Assembly: GCA_963668595.1 (NCBI GenBank)
Contig: OY764876.1
Span: forward strand, 1,364,001-1,428,000
Origin: GWE2-42-39 sp963668595
GTDB taxonomy: Bacteria > Bacteroidota > Bacteroidia > Bacteroidales > Prolixibacteraceae
Direction of reading: 5' to 3'
Length of the DNA stretch: 64,000 nt
Part shown: positions 18,459 through 27,430 of the stretch, in pieces
Layout of the letters: each line of letters begins with the position of its first letter
How positions within the stretch are numbered: position 1 is the first letter of the stretch
Notes under the pieces: generated by a model
The model's database searches: none
The model's input: the letters and a program-made list of their open reading frames with translations, nothing else
What the model was told of the DNA's origin: nothing
Position numbers and translations under genes: made by a program

Positions 18459-21290
18459 TTACTTTATTATCAACCATTGCTGGCTTCTTGCGGGGATTTC
18501 CACGTCAATAAAAGCATTGTAATCACGATCAATCGGAAGATTACGAACCTTTCCGTTTTCTCCGCTAATCCGTGCTTCACTTTTCAGCCCGGTATAATAC
18601 AAATTAACCTTCAGTTTGCGTTTGATCGGCTCATTCAACGGATTATAAACCATCAGCAGACCTTTTTCTTCGCCTTGCGGATCAACATGCAGAATGGCAT
18701 CGTAATTGCGGCCATCGGCACGACGAACATGAATAATATCGCTATCCAGAATACGACGATGTTGCTTGTAGAAGTCCACCCATTTTTTCACCAGCACTTT
18801 GGTTTCCGGGGCATCATACAATTTGGGGCCACGGTAACAGGCCTGCACGCCGGCTCCAAACAGATTAGCCAAACGCTGACCATAATGAGGTAAATGATCT
18901 TTCAATGGTTCGATGGTAGCTGCTGCTCCTCCTCCGTGATACTCCACCAGCGGCACAAACATCCAGCCCATCGATGGGGTTTTGGTCCATGTTCCGTCGA
19001 AAATATTCTGCCGCTCCACGATTTCCTGCTGTTCGCGCGGCAACGACCAGTTGGTTTCGCGGTAACCCATGCCCGTTTTATTGCTTCCGCTCATGAAATA
19101 ATAGTCGGGCACATTCAGGTAAATGCCTTTGCCCCGGCACCATTTGTAGAAATCGGTAATCCGTTTGTACTGATTCCACTGCGAATCGGCCAATCCTCTG
19201 TGTCCGGGATGTTTTTCCGAAGCACAAACATCACCCGGATACGAGCCATCATGCTCAAAAATATCCAAGCCCGATTGCTCGAAAAGTTGATACATTTTCT
19301 CAAAATAGTTTTGTCCCCATTCGCTTTCCAAACACGGAGAGTTGCCAAAACGTGGAGTCATTCCTTCGGGCATCACCACATCATTTTCGGGATTGATTCG
19401 CCGGCTTGCCAGCAGCGAGTAACCCCCCAATGCAATACCTTCTGAATGAGCATAATCAGCCAGTTTTTTCATTCGTTGCAGATTTTCCGAACTGTTGTCT
19501 TCGGCATTAAAACCACTTCCGAAGGTCATAATTACCATTTCAAAACCGACCTCAGCGCACTGATCAACCGCTGTTCTCACGGCTTCATCCGAGGCGCTTC
19601 GGACGTGCATTAAAATCGGATTTTCGGTAGCCCACGGAGCCAAAGCCCGCATCATGCGGCGATGCTCCAAACCTTTTCGCTCCTGAATGCGGCTATCGTG
19701 CAATAATTCCCAAATCCTGTACGAACTGAAGCTTACTCCTGCTTCCAGCCGCTGATCCGGCCCGTATTTCGGATAAGCTTCGAGCAGACATGGAGTAACC
19801 CGCTCGTAATTAACCTGTGTTTTATACAGCGGATCGACATTCCAGGCCAAACTGGTTTGGAAAATACTTTCGTTCGACATTCCACCGAAATTGTAATCGC
19901 TTTCTACAGTAATATTGGGCAACTCCCACTTTGTCTTCGAATCCACCACACTTTCGGCTTCAGTTACCGCAAGAATTTCTGATTTGAACGTATTAATCTG
20001 CACAGCGCGATCAGACTTATTATCCACAGTAATCCATTTTGAGAAGACAGGCATACCATCATACAATTCGTAGTGTACTTTTACTTCAATATTTTTCAGA
20101 TAGCTGAATTTTTCTTTTCCAGCCAGACGCGCATTATCACTCATATTTCCCAATATTTGAAACGCCTCGAAATGACAACGTCCGCGCTCCCCTTTTTCCG
20201 CGTGATCGGAATTTTTTCCTGCCCAGTCCATTTTACCCAAACGAACCTTTTCAAGCTTGTCTGAAGCTGAAATAGCAGCTTGTCCGGCTTCTGTCCAGCT
20301 TTTTTGATCGTACGAATACGATGCCAACACCTTTCCGTCTTTCAGTTCCATACGTAGCCAAACAGCTTTGCCAGCTTCCAATCCTTTCAATATTTTTTCC
20401 TGTTCGCCATCAAAAAATCCAAATTCATTATTTTGAGTCCGAAGATTTAGTTTGATCACTTTTTCACCAAACACCAGTCCCATTCCCGGCCCCCAGCTTA
20501 CGCTCCGATCAGTTCCCGGATTTATTTTAGCCAGAAACACTTTTGATCCGGCAGGAACAACACGATCTGCGTACACAGCGGTATTCGCCAGCGCCATAAT
20601 TTCGCCTGATTTTCCCTCGTTGATGAAAGAATTTCGCTCATCAGCTTTCGACTCAAAACGCAGCCAGGCTTTATCCAGTTTCTCAAATCCATCTGAAAAT
20701 AAGACAGGACGGCTGTCGTCTGCCTGCATCCGGGCAGCCAAAACTTCCAGCGCCTGATCATCCAAGCGATAGCGAAAAATCAATTCTTTACCCGGAACCG
20801 GCCAGGGCATATCTTTAGGCATCCATTCCTTACGTTTTTTCCATGCAAAACGCTCTTTAGTTTCTTCCAGCAAATAATCGACCAACTTAAACGAAGCCGG
20901 ATCGGCTGTCATCTGTCCCAACCATTCGGGCAACAAATAGTTGTGAATGGGCTGTCCAAGCAGACCGCCAACAGCGAATTTCATTCCATCAATTTCTATT
21001 TCGGCCTCCGGACGAACCGAACGCAAAAACGCTTCATCTTTGGTCAGCAAATCCATGCCAACTGTTGCCCCGTTGGGCTTAGTTGAAAAAGTTCGCGAAA
21101 CAAGGCCGTTTGAAAACACGATTTGTCCGTTTTCGCCCTCATACAAACTGGCTGGAGCCGTTAAGTCGTTCACCAGCCAATCTTGCTGAATCATCTGCTT
21201 TTCTTTATCAAAAGCAGGATATTTTGCTTGCCCGACAACCAATAACTGCAAAGCAAAAAAGATAATTAACAGACTTATTATTTGTTTCAT
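18459..21290 (-). CDS. Exported glycoside hydrolase, clan-D (alpha-galactosidase)-like
   Basis: The 943-residue protein has a signal peptide (MKQIISLLIIFFALQLLVVGQ). An N-terminal beta-rich region carries an insertion (about residues 210-395) that reads like a laminin-G/concanavalin-type module (WLRMELKDGKVLASYSYD, KVRLGKMDW). A TIM-barrel-like part then has GFEMVIMTFGSGF, YSLLASRRI and DIFEHDGSYPGD; the Asp near residue 680 sits where GH27/GH36 enzymes keep their nucleophile. A small C-terminal beta domain ends the chain. Linkage specificity is unknown. A fucosidase gene lies 27 bases upstream on the same strand, suggesting joint action on one glycan. Confidence 0.68.
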   Translation of the reverse strand: MKQIISLLIIFFALQLLVVGQAKYPAFDKEKQMIQQDWLVNDLTAPASLYEGENGQIVFSNGLVSRTFSTKPNGATVGMDLLTKDEAFLRSVRPEAEIEIDGMKFAVGGLLGQPIHNYLLPEWLGQMTADPASFKLVDYLLEETKERFAWKKRKEWMPKDMPWPVPGKELIFRYRLDDQALEVLAARMQADDSRPVLFSDGFEKLDKAWLRFESKADERNSFINEGKSGEIMALANTAVYADRVVPAGSKVFLAKINPGTDRSVSWGPGMGLVFGEKVIKLNLRTQNNEFGFFDGEQEKILKGLEAGKAVWLRMELKDGKVLASYSYDQKSWTEAGQAAISASDKLEKVRLGKMDWAGKNSDHAEKGERGRCHFEAFQILGNMSDNARLAGKEKFSYLKNIEVKVHYELYDGMPVFSKWITVDNKSDRAVQINTFKSEILAVTEAESVVDSKTKWELPNITVESDYNFGGMSNESIFQTSLAWNVDPLYKTQVNYERVTPCLLEAYPKYGPDQRLEAGVSFSSYRIWELLHDSRIQERKGLEHRRMMRALAPWATENPILMHVRSASDEAVRTAVDQCAEVGFEMVIMTFGSGFNAEDNSSENLQRMKKLADYAHSEGIALGGYSLLASRRINPENDVVMPEGMTPRFGNSPCLESEWGQNYFEKMYQLFEQSGLDIFEHDGSYPGDVCASEKHPGHRGLADSQWNQYKRITDFYKWCRGKGIYLNVPDYYFMSGSNKTGMGYRETNWSLPREQQEIVERQNIFDGTWTKTPSMGWMFVPLVEYHGGGAAATIEPLKDHLPHYGQRLANLFGAGVQACYRGPKLYDAPETKVLVKKWVDFYKQHRRILDSDIIHVRRADGRNYDAILHVDPQGEEKGLLMVYNPLNEPIKRKLKVNLYYTGLKSEARISGENGKVRNLPIDRDYNAFIDVEIPARSQQWLIIK

Positions 21291-21317
21291 CTCATTGTAT
21301 TATTTGTATTGAATCGG

Positions 21318-23144
21318 CTAGCCACGCTTTTTACCCAGCCACAACCACTGAAAACCAAGTTCTTCATTTTTCCCGGGAACAATTTCCAGTTCAATATCAT
21401 AAAAACCGGACGACGGAAATGAAATTTGCCCTACCCGTTGCGAATTAAAGCTATCAATTTGCCAGTCAGACTGAGGCTCGCCAACAGTTTTCCCGGTTGG
21501 CTTTATTACCGACTGAACCGATTTCCCCGCACTTCGAACTGCAATGGTTCCGCTCTCCGATTTTCCCTGAAAATTGCAGGAAACATCGGCATTCATCGTA
21601 CAGGGCTGATCAACAAAAATGCGCCATTGGTAACTGCTTTCCTTTGAAACAGTCACATGAGCCGGTACCGAACCATAACGGTCAGCCGATTGAATAATGG
21701 AATTTCCTTCCGATTTGACCATATTTTGAGGGGTTAATGAAAAACCTCCGTCCAGTGTTTGAGCAACCAAACCATCAAGAATAGCAGGATAATGATCAAA
21801 TTCCATCACAATTACCGACACAAACGGATCAGGTTGTTGGTTAGGTAAAGTAATTGATGTAATTACCTGATTGAACGAAAAATATAATGAATACTTTTGT
21901 TTGTCTGCCAGCACATAAATCCTATCTGCTTTTTCAGCGATTCCGGTTACACACAACGTTTTGTTCAGCGGCCAATTATACACATGCAAATAGAGTTTGG
22001 TTTTTCCGTCCGTTTCTGTTTTGCAGGTTATTTTTCCCCAATCGTGCTGATCTTTATTCAAATCGAAGGCGCCGCTGCCATACACCGACTCGCCGTTCAC
22101 GGCCAGCCACTCTCCCATTTGTTGCAGTCGCTGGGCAATTTCGTACGGCACATCGCCATTGGCACGTGGACCAATATTCAGCATAAAATTTCCGTTTAAA
22201 CTAACGTTGCCTATCAGCGAATGCAACAAAGTTGTTGTTGACCTCCATTGTTCTTCATACGAGCTAAATCCCCATGAGTGAGCAACTGTTCCGGGCGACT
22301 GCCAGGGGAATTCTTCTTTTTTGCTTCCCAACTGATTATCGCCAAGCGTTTTGAAATCAATATCAGAATCCTCTTCGATAGAAAGTCCCAAGCGTGAATT
22401 TATCAGGCAATTGGGCTGCAACTCGCGAATCAATGACTTCAACTGCAACAACTGTTTTTTAGTCACCACGGTTGAAGAATGATGCACCCACATATCGAAC
22501 CAAATCATACTTATTTCGCCATAATTGGTAAGCAACTCGCGCATTTGCGGAATCACCTTTTGCTGCCAGTAGCGATCGTACTGTTCCGAACTCAGTCCGG
22601 TAATTTCTTTGGAATGATCCCAGCCATCGGGGTGCTCCCAATCCACCCAATGCGAATAGTACAGGCAGAGCTTCAATCCGTGCTTTTTACAAGCGGCCGC
22701 CAGTTCTTTCACAATATCCCGCTTCGGACTGGTATAATTGGCAATGTTATAATTGCTCACTTTGCTATCCCACAAAGCAAATCCATCGTGATGTTTGGCC
22801 GTGAGGGTTACATATTTCATTCCGGCCTGTTTGGCCAAAAGTACCCATTCTTCAGGATTGATATTTTCCCAATCGAAACGATCGAGCAGAGTTAGATATT
22901 CGTCTTTATTGATGCGGTTGCGATAATAAATCCACTCGGCATAATCGTTATCATAACGAAGTTTTTCACCTTTCCAGATGCCTTCGGCACCACTATACAC
23001 GCCCCAGTGAATAAACATACCGAAACGCGAATCGACAAACCAGCGGGCACGCTCGTTCACCTCTTTTTGCGAAAAAGCTGAAATGGCAGACAAACCCACC
23101 AGACACACAATACAAATTTTCTTGAAAACAGAAGTAGAATTCAT
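21318..23144 (-). CDS. Alpha-L-fucosidase, GH29
   Basis: The 608-residue protein has a signal peptide (CIVCLVGLSAISAFSQ) and a GH29 catalytic domain: RFGMFIHWGVYSGAEGIW (39-57), TAKHHDGFALW (115-125), CLYYSHWVDWEHPDGW and MIWFDMW, where Asp217 is the expected nucleophile. C-terminal beta-sandwich domains follow from about residue 345. It removes terminal alpha-L-fucose from glycans, probably in the periplasm or outside the cell. It is the first gene of a two-gene minus-strand unit with the clan-D-like glycosidase. Confidence 0.92.
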   Translation of the reverse strand: MNSTSVFKKICIVCLVGLSAISAFSQKEVNERARWFVDSRFGMFIHWGVYSGAEGIWKGEKLRYDNDYAEWIYYRNRINKDEYLTLLDRFDWENINPEEWVLLAKQAGMKYVTLTAKHHDGFALWDSKVSNYNIANYTSPKRDIVKELAAACKKHGLKLCLYYSHWVDWEHPDGWDHSKEITGLSSEQYDRYWQQKVIPQMRELLTNYGEISMIWFDMWVHHSSTVVTKKQLLQLKSLIRELQPNCLINSRLGLSIEEDSDIDFKTLGDNQLGSKKEEFPWQSPGTVAHSWGFSSYEEQWRSTTTLLHSLIGNVSLNGNFMLNIGPRANGDVPYEIAQRLQQMGEWLAVNGESVYGSGAFDLNKDQHDWGKITCKTETDGKTKLYLHVYNWPLNKTLCVTGIAEKADRIYVLADKQKYSLYFSFNQVITSITLPNQQPDPFVSVIVMEFDHYPAILDGLVAQTLDGGFSLTPQNMVKSEGNSIIQSADRYGSVPAHVTVSKESSYQWRIFVDQPCTMNADVSCNFQGKSESGTIAVRSAGKSVQSVIKPTGKTVGEPQSDWQIDSFNSQRVGQISFPSSGFYDIELEIVPGKNEELGFQWLWLGKKRG

Positions 23145-23318
23145 TGGTTTAGATTTAGTAGGATTACCCTACAATTTTAAGAAAAATATCTACTTCATCT
23201 ATACCTCATTTCAGAATAAAAAGCACAAATAATTACAGTTCTACGAATTACAAATAGCCGCGCCAAATCGAAGCGATTACCGGCAAGTAAAAAGTATGTT
23301 CAACTGCTTCGCATCATT

Positions 23319-23326
23319 TATCTTTG
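23319..23326 (+). promoter_or_regulatory. Candidate -7 element for the GH20 gene
   Basis: TATCTTTG matches TAnnTTTG and lies 35 bases before ATG 23362. No -33 TTG at standard spacing was seen. Confidence 0.4.
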
Positions 23327-23361
23327 CAGGGTAAACATTTTAAACCAAAATATTTTCAGCT

Positions 23362-25656
23362 ATGAGTTTCAAACAACTAATTCCCCTTTTATTTCTTGTA
23401 AGCCTGATTGTTTCGTGTACTTCACGAAGTTTCTCGCCTGAAGAAATCAACCTGATTCCCAAACCCGGGAAAATGGAACTAAAAGAGCAATCTTTCCAAA
23501 TTAAAGCATCAACCAGTTTGGTTCTTTCTAATCCTGAGCAGGAAAAAGCCGCTTCGTACCTGAACGGTTTATTGCAAAAAGCTGCCGGATTCAGCCTCAG
23601 TAAAGCAGAACAAGCAGCAAATAATAGTATTGTTTTTTCCGACGATTCAAATCTTCCTTCCGAGGCTTACCGACTCGAAGTTAGCCCAAAGCAAATCACC
23701 ATTGCAGCCTCGTCTGGCGCAGGTTGGTTTTACGGTGTACAAACCATCCGGCAGCTATTGCCTGCGGCCATCGAGAGCCAATCGGCAAGCAACACAAAAT
23801 GGCTCGTTCCCTGTGTACTGATTGAAGATCAGCCCCGCTTTGGATGGCGAGGCATGCACATGGATTTCAGCCGTCACTTCTTCACTGTTGACGAAGTAAA
23901 AACCTTCCTCGACTACATGGCTTTATACAAACTGAATACTTACCACATGCACCTTACCGATGATCAGGGATGGCGCATCGAAATAAAAAAATATCCCTTA
24001 CTTACCGAAAAAGGAGCATGGCGCAACGAAAATAATCAGGATGCTATTTGCAACGAAAAAGCAAAAACCAACGAAACATTCGTGATTAATCCAGCCAACT
24101 ACAAAGAAATTGACGGACAAAAAATGTATGGCGGCTTTTTTACTCAGGAACAGATTCGCGAAATTATCCACTATGCAGCCGATCGTTACATTAGCGTAAT
24201 TCCCGAAATTGATATGCCCGGACACTTTAAAGCAGCTATCGACAACTATCCGTACCTTAGCTGTAGCGGCGAAGCCACCTGGGGTAAATTATTTTCGGCT
24301 CCCGCCTGTCTCGGACAAGCCAGCACCACCGAATTTATGAAAGATATTCTTTCCGAGGTTGCTGAACTATTTCCGGCTCCGTACATTCATATTGGCGGCG
24401 ACGAGGTAAATATTGAAGACTGGAAGAAATGCCCGAAATGTCAGGCTGAAATTCGCAAAAACAAACTGAAAAACGAACACGAACTGCAGTCGTTTTTCAA
24501 CCGCGAAATTGAACAATTCCTGCATAGTAAAGGCAAACGACTAATGGGCTGGGACGAAATTGTAGAAGGAGGACTCACTGCCGATGCCAGCATGATGTGG
24601 TGGCGAAACTGGGCCCCAAAAATGCGCTACATTGCTGCCAACAACGGCAACGACATGGTTATTTCTCCCGACTTTGAATACTATTTCGACTTTACCAACG
24701 AGGCAACGCCGCTTGACAAAGTGTATAATTACGAGCCTGTTCCCGAAGATTTCACTCCGGAGCAGGAAAAACACATCATTGGGGTACAGGCCAACCTGTG
24801 GTCTGAATGGATTCCGAATTTCACCCGCCTGCAAATTCAGACATTCCCTCGCCTGCTTGCTCTGGCCGAAACTGCCTGGAACAAAAAAGGCGACAAAGAT
24901 TTTGATGCATTTAAAGTTCGCGTACGAAACCACTACCAACGTTTGGAAACAATGGGAATTACCTACTATTTACCAGCGGTTCAGGGAACCAACAAAACTT
25001 ATGCTTTTGTTGACAGTGCCAAAGTAGAACTGTCCGTTGATATGGACGGCGCCGAAATCTTCTACACACTCGACGGCAGTGCTCCTACCCGCGAATCAAA
25101 CCAATACAAAGGCCCTTTCTATGTAAAAGAATCGGGACAAATACTAACCCGCGCATTCAAAGGTACTATTTCGGGCGAAGTATTCGAAGCCAAAGCCGAC
25201 AAACAGGAATACTGCCAGCCAGAACAAATCAACACCACAGAGTCAGGCTTCCTTCGCTGGGTAAACAAAGCTTCGTACCAATCGGTTGAGGCGGTTTCCT
25301 TGCCTGCCGGAGCTGCGTTCACTGCTGTAAACACCGCAGACATGGGCGAGTATGCCAATACCGAACACATTGCGTTTGTGTTTAAAGGCTATTTCAAAGC
25401 TGAAACACAGGGAATTTACGAGTTTACCACCAAATCCGACGATGGCAGCTTGCTTTATATTGGCGACAAATTAGTAGTTGACAACGGTGGCAATCACTCG
25501 GCACAGCAACGTGCCGGAATGGTGGCACTGATGCCCGGCTATCATCCTATTGCGATTATCTTCCATCAGGGAGGTGGAGGTGGCGAACTGTCAGCCAGCT
25601 ACACCGTACCGGGCGGGACAGCTCAAACACTCGATCAAAATGTGGTAAGCCACTAA
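23362..25656 (+). CDS. Beta-N-acetylhexosaminidase, GH20
   Basis: The 764-residue lipoprotein (Cys19 in VSLIVSC) has a GH20b-like N-terminal domain (about 30-155). The GH20 TIM barrel covers about 158-510, with GWRGMHMDFSRHF, HLTDDQGWRIEIKKYP, PEIDMPGH and the catalytic pair Asp347-Glu348 in HIGGDEVNIEDW. A chitobiase C-terminal-like segment (EIFYTLDGSAPTRESNQYKG) follows, then a PA14-like module (FVFKGYFKAETQGIYEFTTK, DDGSLLYIGDKLVVDNGG) that probably binds carbohydrate. It cleaves terminal GlcNAc or GalNAc. It is divergent from the fucosidase, fitting a shared host- or algal-glycan diet. Confidence 0.94.
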   Translation: MSFKQLIPLLFLVSLIVSCTSRSFSPEEINLIPKPGKMELKEQSFQIKASTSLVLSNPEQEKAASYLNGLLQKAAGFSLSKAEQAANNSIVFSDDSNLPSEAYRLEVSPKQITIAASSGAGWFYGVQTIRQLLPAAIESQSASNTKWLVPCVLIEDQPRFGWRGMHMDFSRHFFTVDEVKTFLDYMALYKLNTYHMHLTDDQGWRIEIKKYPLLTEKGAWRNENNQDAICNEKAKTNETFVINPANYKEIDGQKMYGGFFTQEQIREIIHYAADRYISVIPEIDMPGHFKAAIDNYPYLSCSGEATWGKLFSAPACLGQASTTEFMKDILSEVAELFPAPYIHIGGDEVNIEDWKKCPKCQAEIRKNKLKNEHELQSFFNREIEQFLHSKGKRLMGWDEIVEGGLTADASMMWWRNWAPKMRYIAANNGNDMVISPDFEYYFDFTNEATPLDKVYNYEPVPEDFTPEQEKHIIGVQANLWSEWIPNFTRLQIQTFPRLLALAETAWNKKGDKDFDAFKVRVRNHYQRLETMGITYYLPAVQGTNKTYAFVDSAKVELSVDMDGAEIFYTLDGSAPTRESNQYKGPFYVKESGQILTRAFKGTISGEVFEAKADKQEYCQPEQINTTESGFLRWVNKASYQSVEAVSLPAGAAFTAVNTADMGEYANTEHIAFVFKGYFKAETQGIYEFTTKSDDGSLLYIGDKLVVDNGGNHSAQQRAGMVALMPGYHPIAIIFHQGGGGGELSASYTVPGGTAQTLDQNVVSH

Positions 25657-25668
25657 AAATAGTCAGTC

Positions 25669-25708
25669 AAATTTAGGGCTTCACTTAAACGTGAAGCCCT
25701 AAATTTTC
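25669..25708 (+). terminator. Terminator 1 after the GH20 gene
   Basis: A 16-bp perfect stem (25669-25684 with 25691-25706), core TTTAGGGCTTCAC, ends in a short T run. Confidence 0.8.
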
Positions 25709-25713
25709 TAAGT

Positions 25714-25748
25714 AAATGCCTGAATTGCTTCAATTCCGGCATTTTTAT
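25714..25748 (+). terminator. Terminator 2 after the GH20 gene
   Basis: AAATGCCTGAATTG (25714-25727) pairs with CAATTCCGGCATTT (25731-25744) with one mismatch, then a T-rich tail. Confidence 0.6.
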
Positions 25749-25756
25749 TTTATCGG

Positions 25757-25776
25757 ATTCCCGCCTTCGCGGGAAT
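25757..25776. repeat. REP-like palindrome
   Basis: ATTCCCGC and GCGGGAAT flank the tetraloop CTTC. This GC-rich palindrome resembles short REP-type elements spread through many bacterial genomes and stands out in AT-rich surroundings. Only one copy is visible in the window. Confidence 0.5.
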
Positions 25777-25921
25777 GATGTGAATGCGTAGTGGATAAAT
25801 TCGATTAATCACTCGCAAATACTTTACTCGAAGAGAATAATCGCAGAACAAGTCTTTTCCTATTGTACCGATTGCTCCTACTGTAGTAAAATTCTGATAA
25901 GTTTTAGTTATAAAAACCAAC

Positions 25922-25963
25922 AAAAAAAATAGCTACCCGGAAAAACGGAGTAGCTATTTTTTT
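25922..25963. terminator. Bidirectional terminator by the nitroreductase gene
   Basis: ATAGCTAC and GTAGCTAT form the stem, with an A tract on one side and a T tract on the other, so it can serve the minus-strand nitroreductase gene and incoming plus-strand transcripts. Confidence 0.8.
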
Positions 25964-25978
25964 CATTCCATTCTGAGA

Positions 25979-26611
25979 TCAGTAGTTCAGCACAAATTCT
26001 TCTTTGGGGTTCCGAACTTTTTTCATTCCGGCCAGCCAATCTCCTTCTGCATCGCGATAGCCCAAAGTCAGCATGGTTACACTTCGTAAACCTTTCTCTT
26101 TCAATCCAAGTAATTCATCCAACTCATCCGGAGAGAAACCTTCCATGGGGGTACTATCCACTTTTAATTCAGCAGCCTGAGCAATAGCCATTCCAAACCC
26201 GATATACGCCTGACGTGCTGTATGCACAAAATTTTCTTCGGTAGTCTGAGGTAAATAAGAAGCTTTCAACCGATCGGTGTATGAGCCAAATCTGCCACGA
26301 GGTAAGCCGCGCTGATCGGTGGTATAATCGTAAATACGATCAATGCGCTCTTCGGTATAACGATCCCATGCTGCAAAAACCAGCAAATGAGAACAATCGG
26401 CAACAATTTCCTGTCCCCATGCAATCGGAACAATTTTTTTCTTTAATTCCTGATCAGAAATAACAATAACCCTAAATTGCTGCAAGCCAGATGAAGTTGG
26501 TGCCATACGGGCAGCTTCAATAATTTTATCTAGATCTTCCTGTGCTACTTTTTTGGAAGGGTCATACTTTTTTGTGGCATATCGCCAATTTAAATTTTCT
26601 AATAACGACAT
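25979..26611 (-). CDS. NAD(P)H-dependent nitroreductase family oxidoreductase
   Basis: The 210-residue protein matches the FMN-binding NfsB-like nitroreductase fold: WRYATKKYDPSKKV near the start (phosphate-binding Arg/Lys), PTSSGLQQFRVIVI (about 38-51), TARQAYIGFGMAIAQAAELK and DSTPMEGFSPDELDELLGL, then the C-terminal VTMLTLGYRD. Members reduce nitro-aromatics, quinones or flavins in the cytoplasm; the true substrate is unknown. It lies about 100 bases downstream of an OhrR-like regulator on the same strand, which may control it. Confidence 0.92.
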   Translation of the reverse strand: MSLLENLNWRYATKKYDPSKKVAQEDLDKIIEAARMAPTSSGLQQFRVIVISDQELKKKIVPIAWGQEIVADCSHLLVFAAWDRYTEERIDRIYDYTTDQRGLPRGRFGSYTDRLKASYLPQTTEENFVHTARQAYIGFGMAIAQAAELKVDSTPMEGFSPDELDELLGLKEKGLRSVTMLTLGYRDAEGDWLAGMKKVRNPKEEFVLNY

Positions 26612-26711
26612 TGTTTAATTTTTTATGGTTAATAAAACAAAAATTGTACTGATAAATGTAATACAGCATGAGCTGCAACAACTTTAGTTCATAAGTAATA
26701 GGCAAATAGCT

Positions 26712-27161
26712 CTATCTATCTGCATTCGTTCCATCATGATTTGTTTTATTGAGAATTCGTAATACTATTTCTTTTAATTCCAGTAACTCTTCTACAGTTA
26801 CATTCATGGCCTCCATTACTTTTTGAGGTACCTCACCAGCTTCTTTTTTCAATGCTTTGCCCGAATCAGTCAAAGTTATTTCCACCACCCGCTCATCGGT
26901 ACATTTCCGTTTTCGGAATATAAATCCCTTCTGTTCCAGTCGTTTCAGCAAAGGAGTAAGCGTTCCGCTATCGAGACTTAGTTTATCTCCTATCTGATTA
27001 ACGGTTTGCAACTCTTCTGCCCACAAAACCATAAGAACCAAATACTGCGGGTAGGTAATATCCAGTTCATCCAAAAAAGGCCGATAGCGGTTAATTATTT
27101 CCCTTGACAATGCATAAACAGGGAAACAAACCTGACTTTTCAAATTTAAAGCATCTTCCAT
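26712..27161 (-). CDS. ohrR: MarR-family regulator of the OhrR type (thiol peroxide sensor)
   Basis: The frame runs from a GTG at 27182; ATG 27161 gives a 149-residue protein that fits OhrR better. It carries QVCFPVYALSREI with Cys12 where OhrR keeps its peroxide-sensing Cys, RYRPFLDELDITYPQYL with the tyrosines that hydrogen-bond that Cys in known OhrRs, and the winged helix LSLDSGTLTPLLKRLEQKG followed by the wing DERVVEI. A second Cys lies just before the wing (RKCTDER). OhrR represses organic-peroxide defence genes until its Cys is oxidised. No ohr gene is nearby; the downstream gene is a nitroreductase. Confidence 0.85.
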   Translation of the reverse strand: MEDALNLKSQVCFPVYALSREIINRYRPFLDELDITYPQYLVLMVLWAEELQTVNQIGDKLSLDSGTLTPLLKRLEQKGFIFRKRKCTDERVVEITLTDSGKALKKEAGEVPQKVMEAMNVTVEELLELKEIVLRILNKTNHDGTNADR

Positions 27162-27357
27162 AGCGTAATAGTTAACAGGCACAAAAATAGCGCATAATTA
27201 TATTGTGCAAAATTTAATTTCATAAAATTAGAAAGATGAATACAATTCTTAACCTTACATTAATAAATTACCTACCGAACCAACAAAATCAAATCAACCT
27301 GTTCCTATTTTAAAAGATACAGATTCTACCCTATTCAGCAAACAAAGCAATCGTACA

Positions 27358-27400
27358 AAAACAAAAACGGCATCGAAGATTCTACATTTCCGATGCCGTT
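27358..27400 (-). terminator. Terminator after the sialate O-acetylesterase gene
   Basis: On the minus strand AACGGCATCG (27400-27391) pairs with CGATGCCGTT (27375-27366), then a T-rich tail. It lies about 30 bases beyond the stop codon. Confidence 0.8.
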
Positions 27401-27430
27401 TCCGTGTATAGAAACTCATTCAGGAGTCAA

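Larger units (their letters stand above)
25657..25978. other. Intergenic region rich in hairpins
   Basis: This 322-base gap between convergent genes holds three stem-loops that read as terminators and one REP-like palindrome, listed separately. The remaining bases show no gene. Confidence 0.6.

Noticed and set aside
18894..19445. 183-codon plus-strand frame opposite the clan-D-like glycosidase
   Set aside because: Composition and position mark it as an antisense shadow of the catalytic domain.
27235..27312. Tiny 25-codon frame upstream of the OhrR-like gene
   Set aside because: No ribosome site, no conservation evidence and chance expectation in AT-rich sequence.
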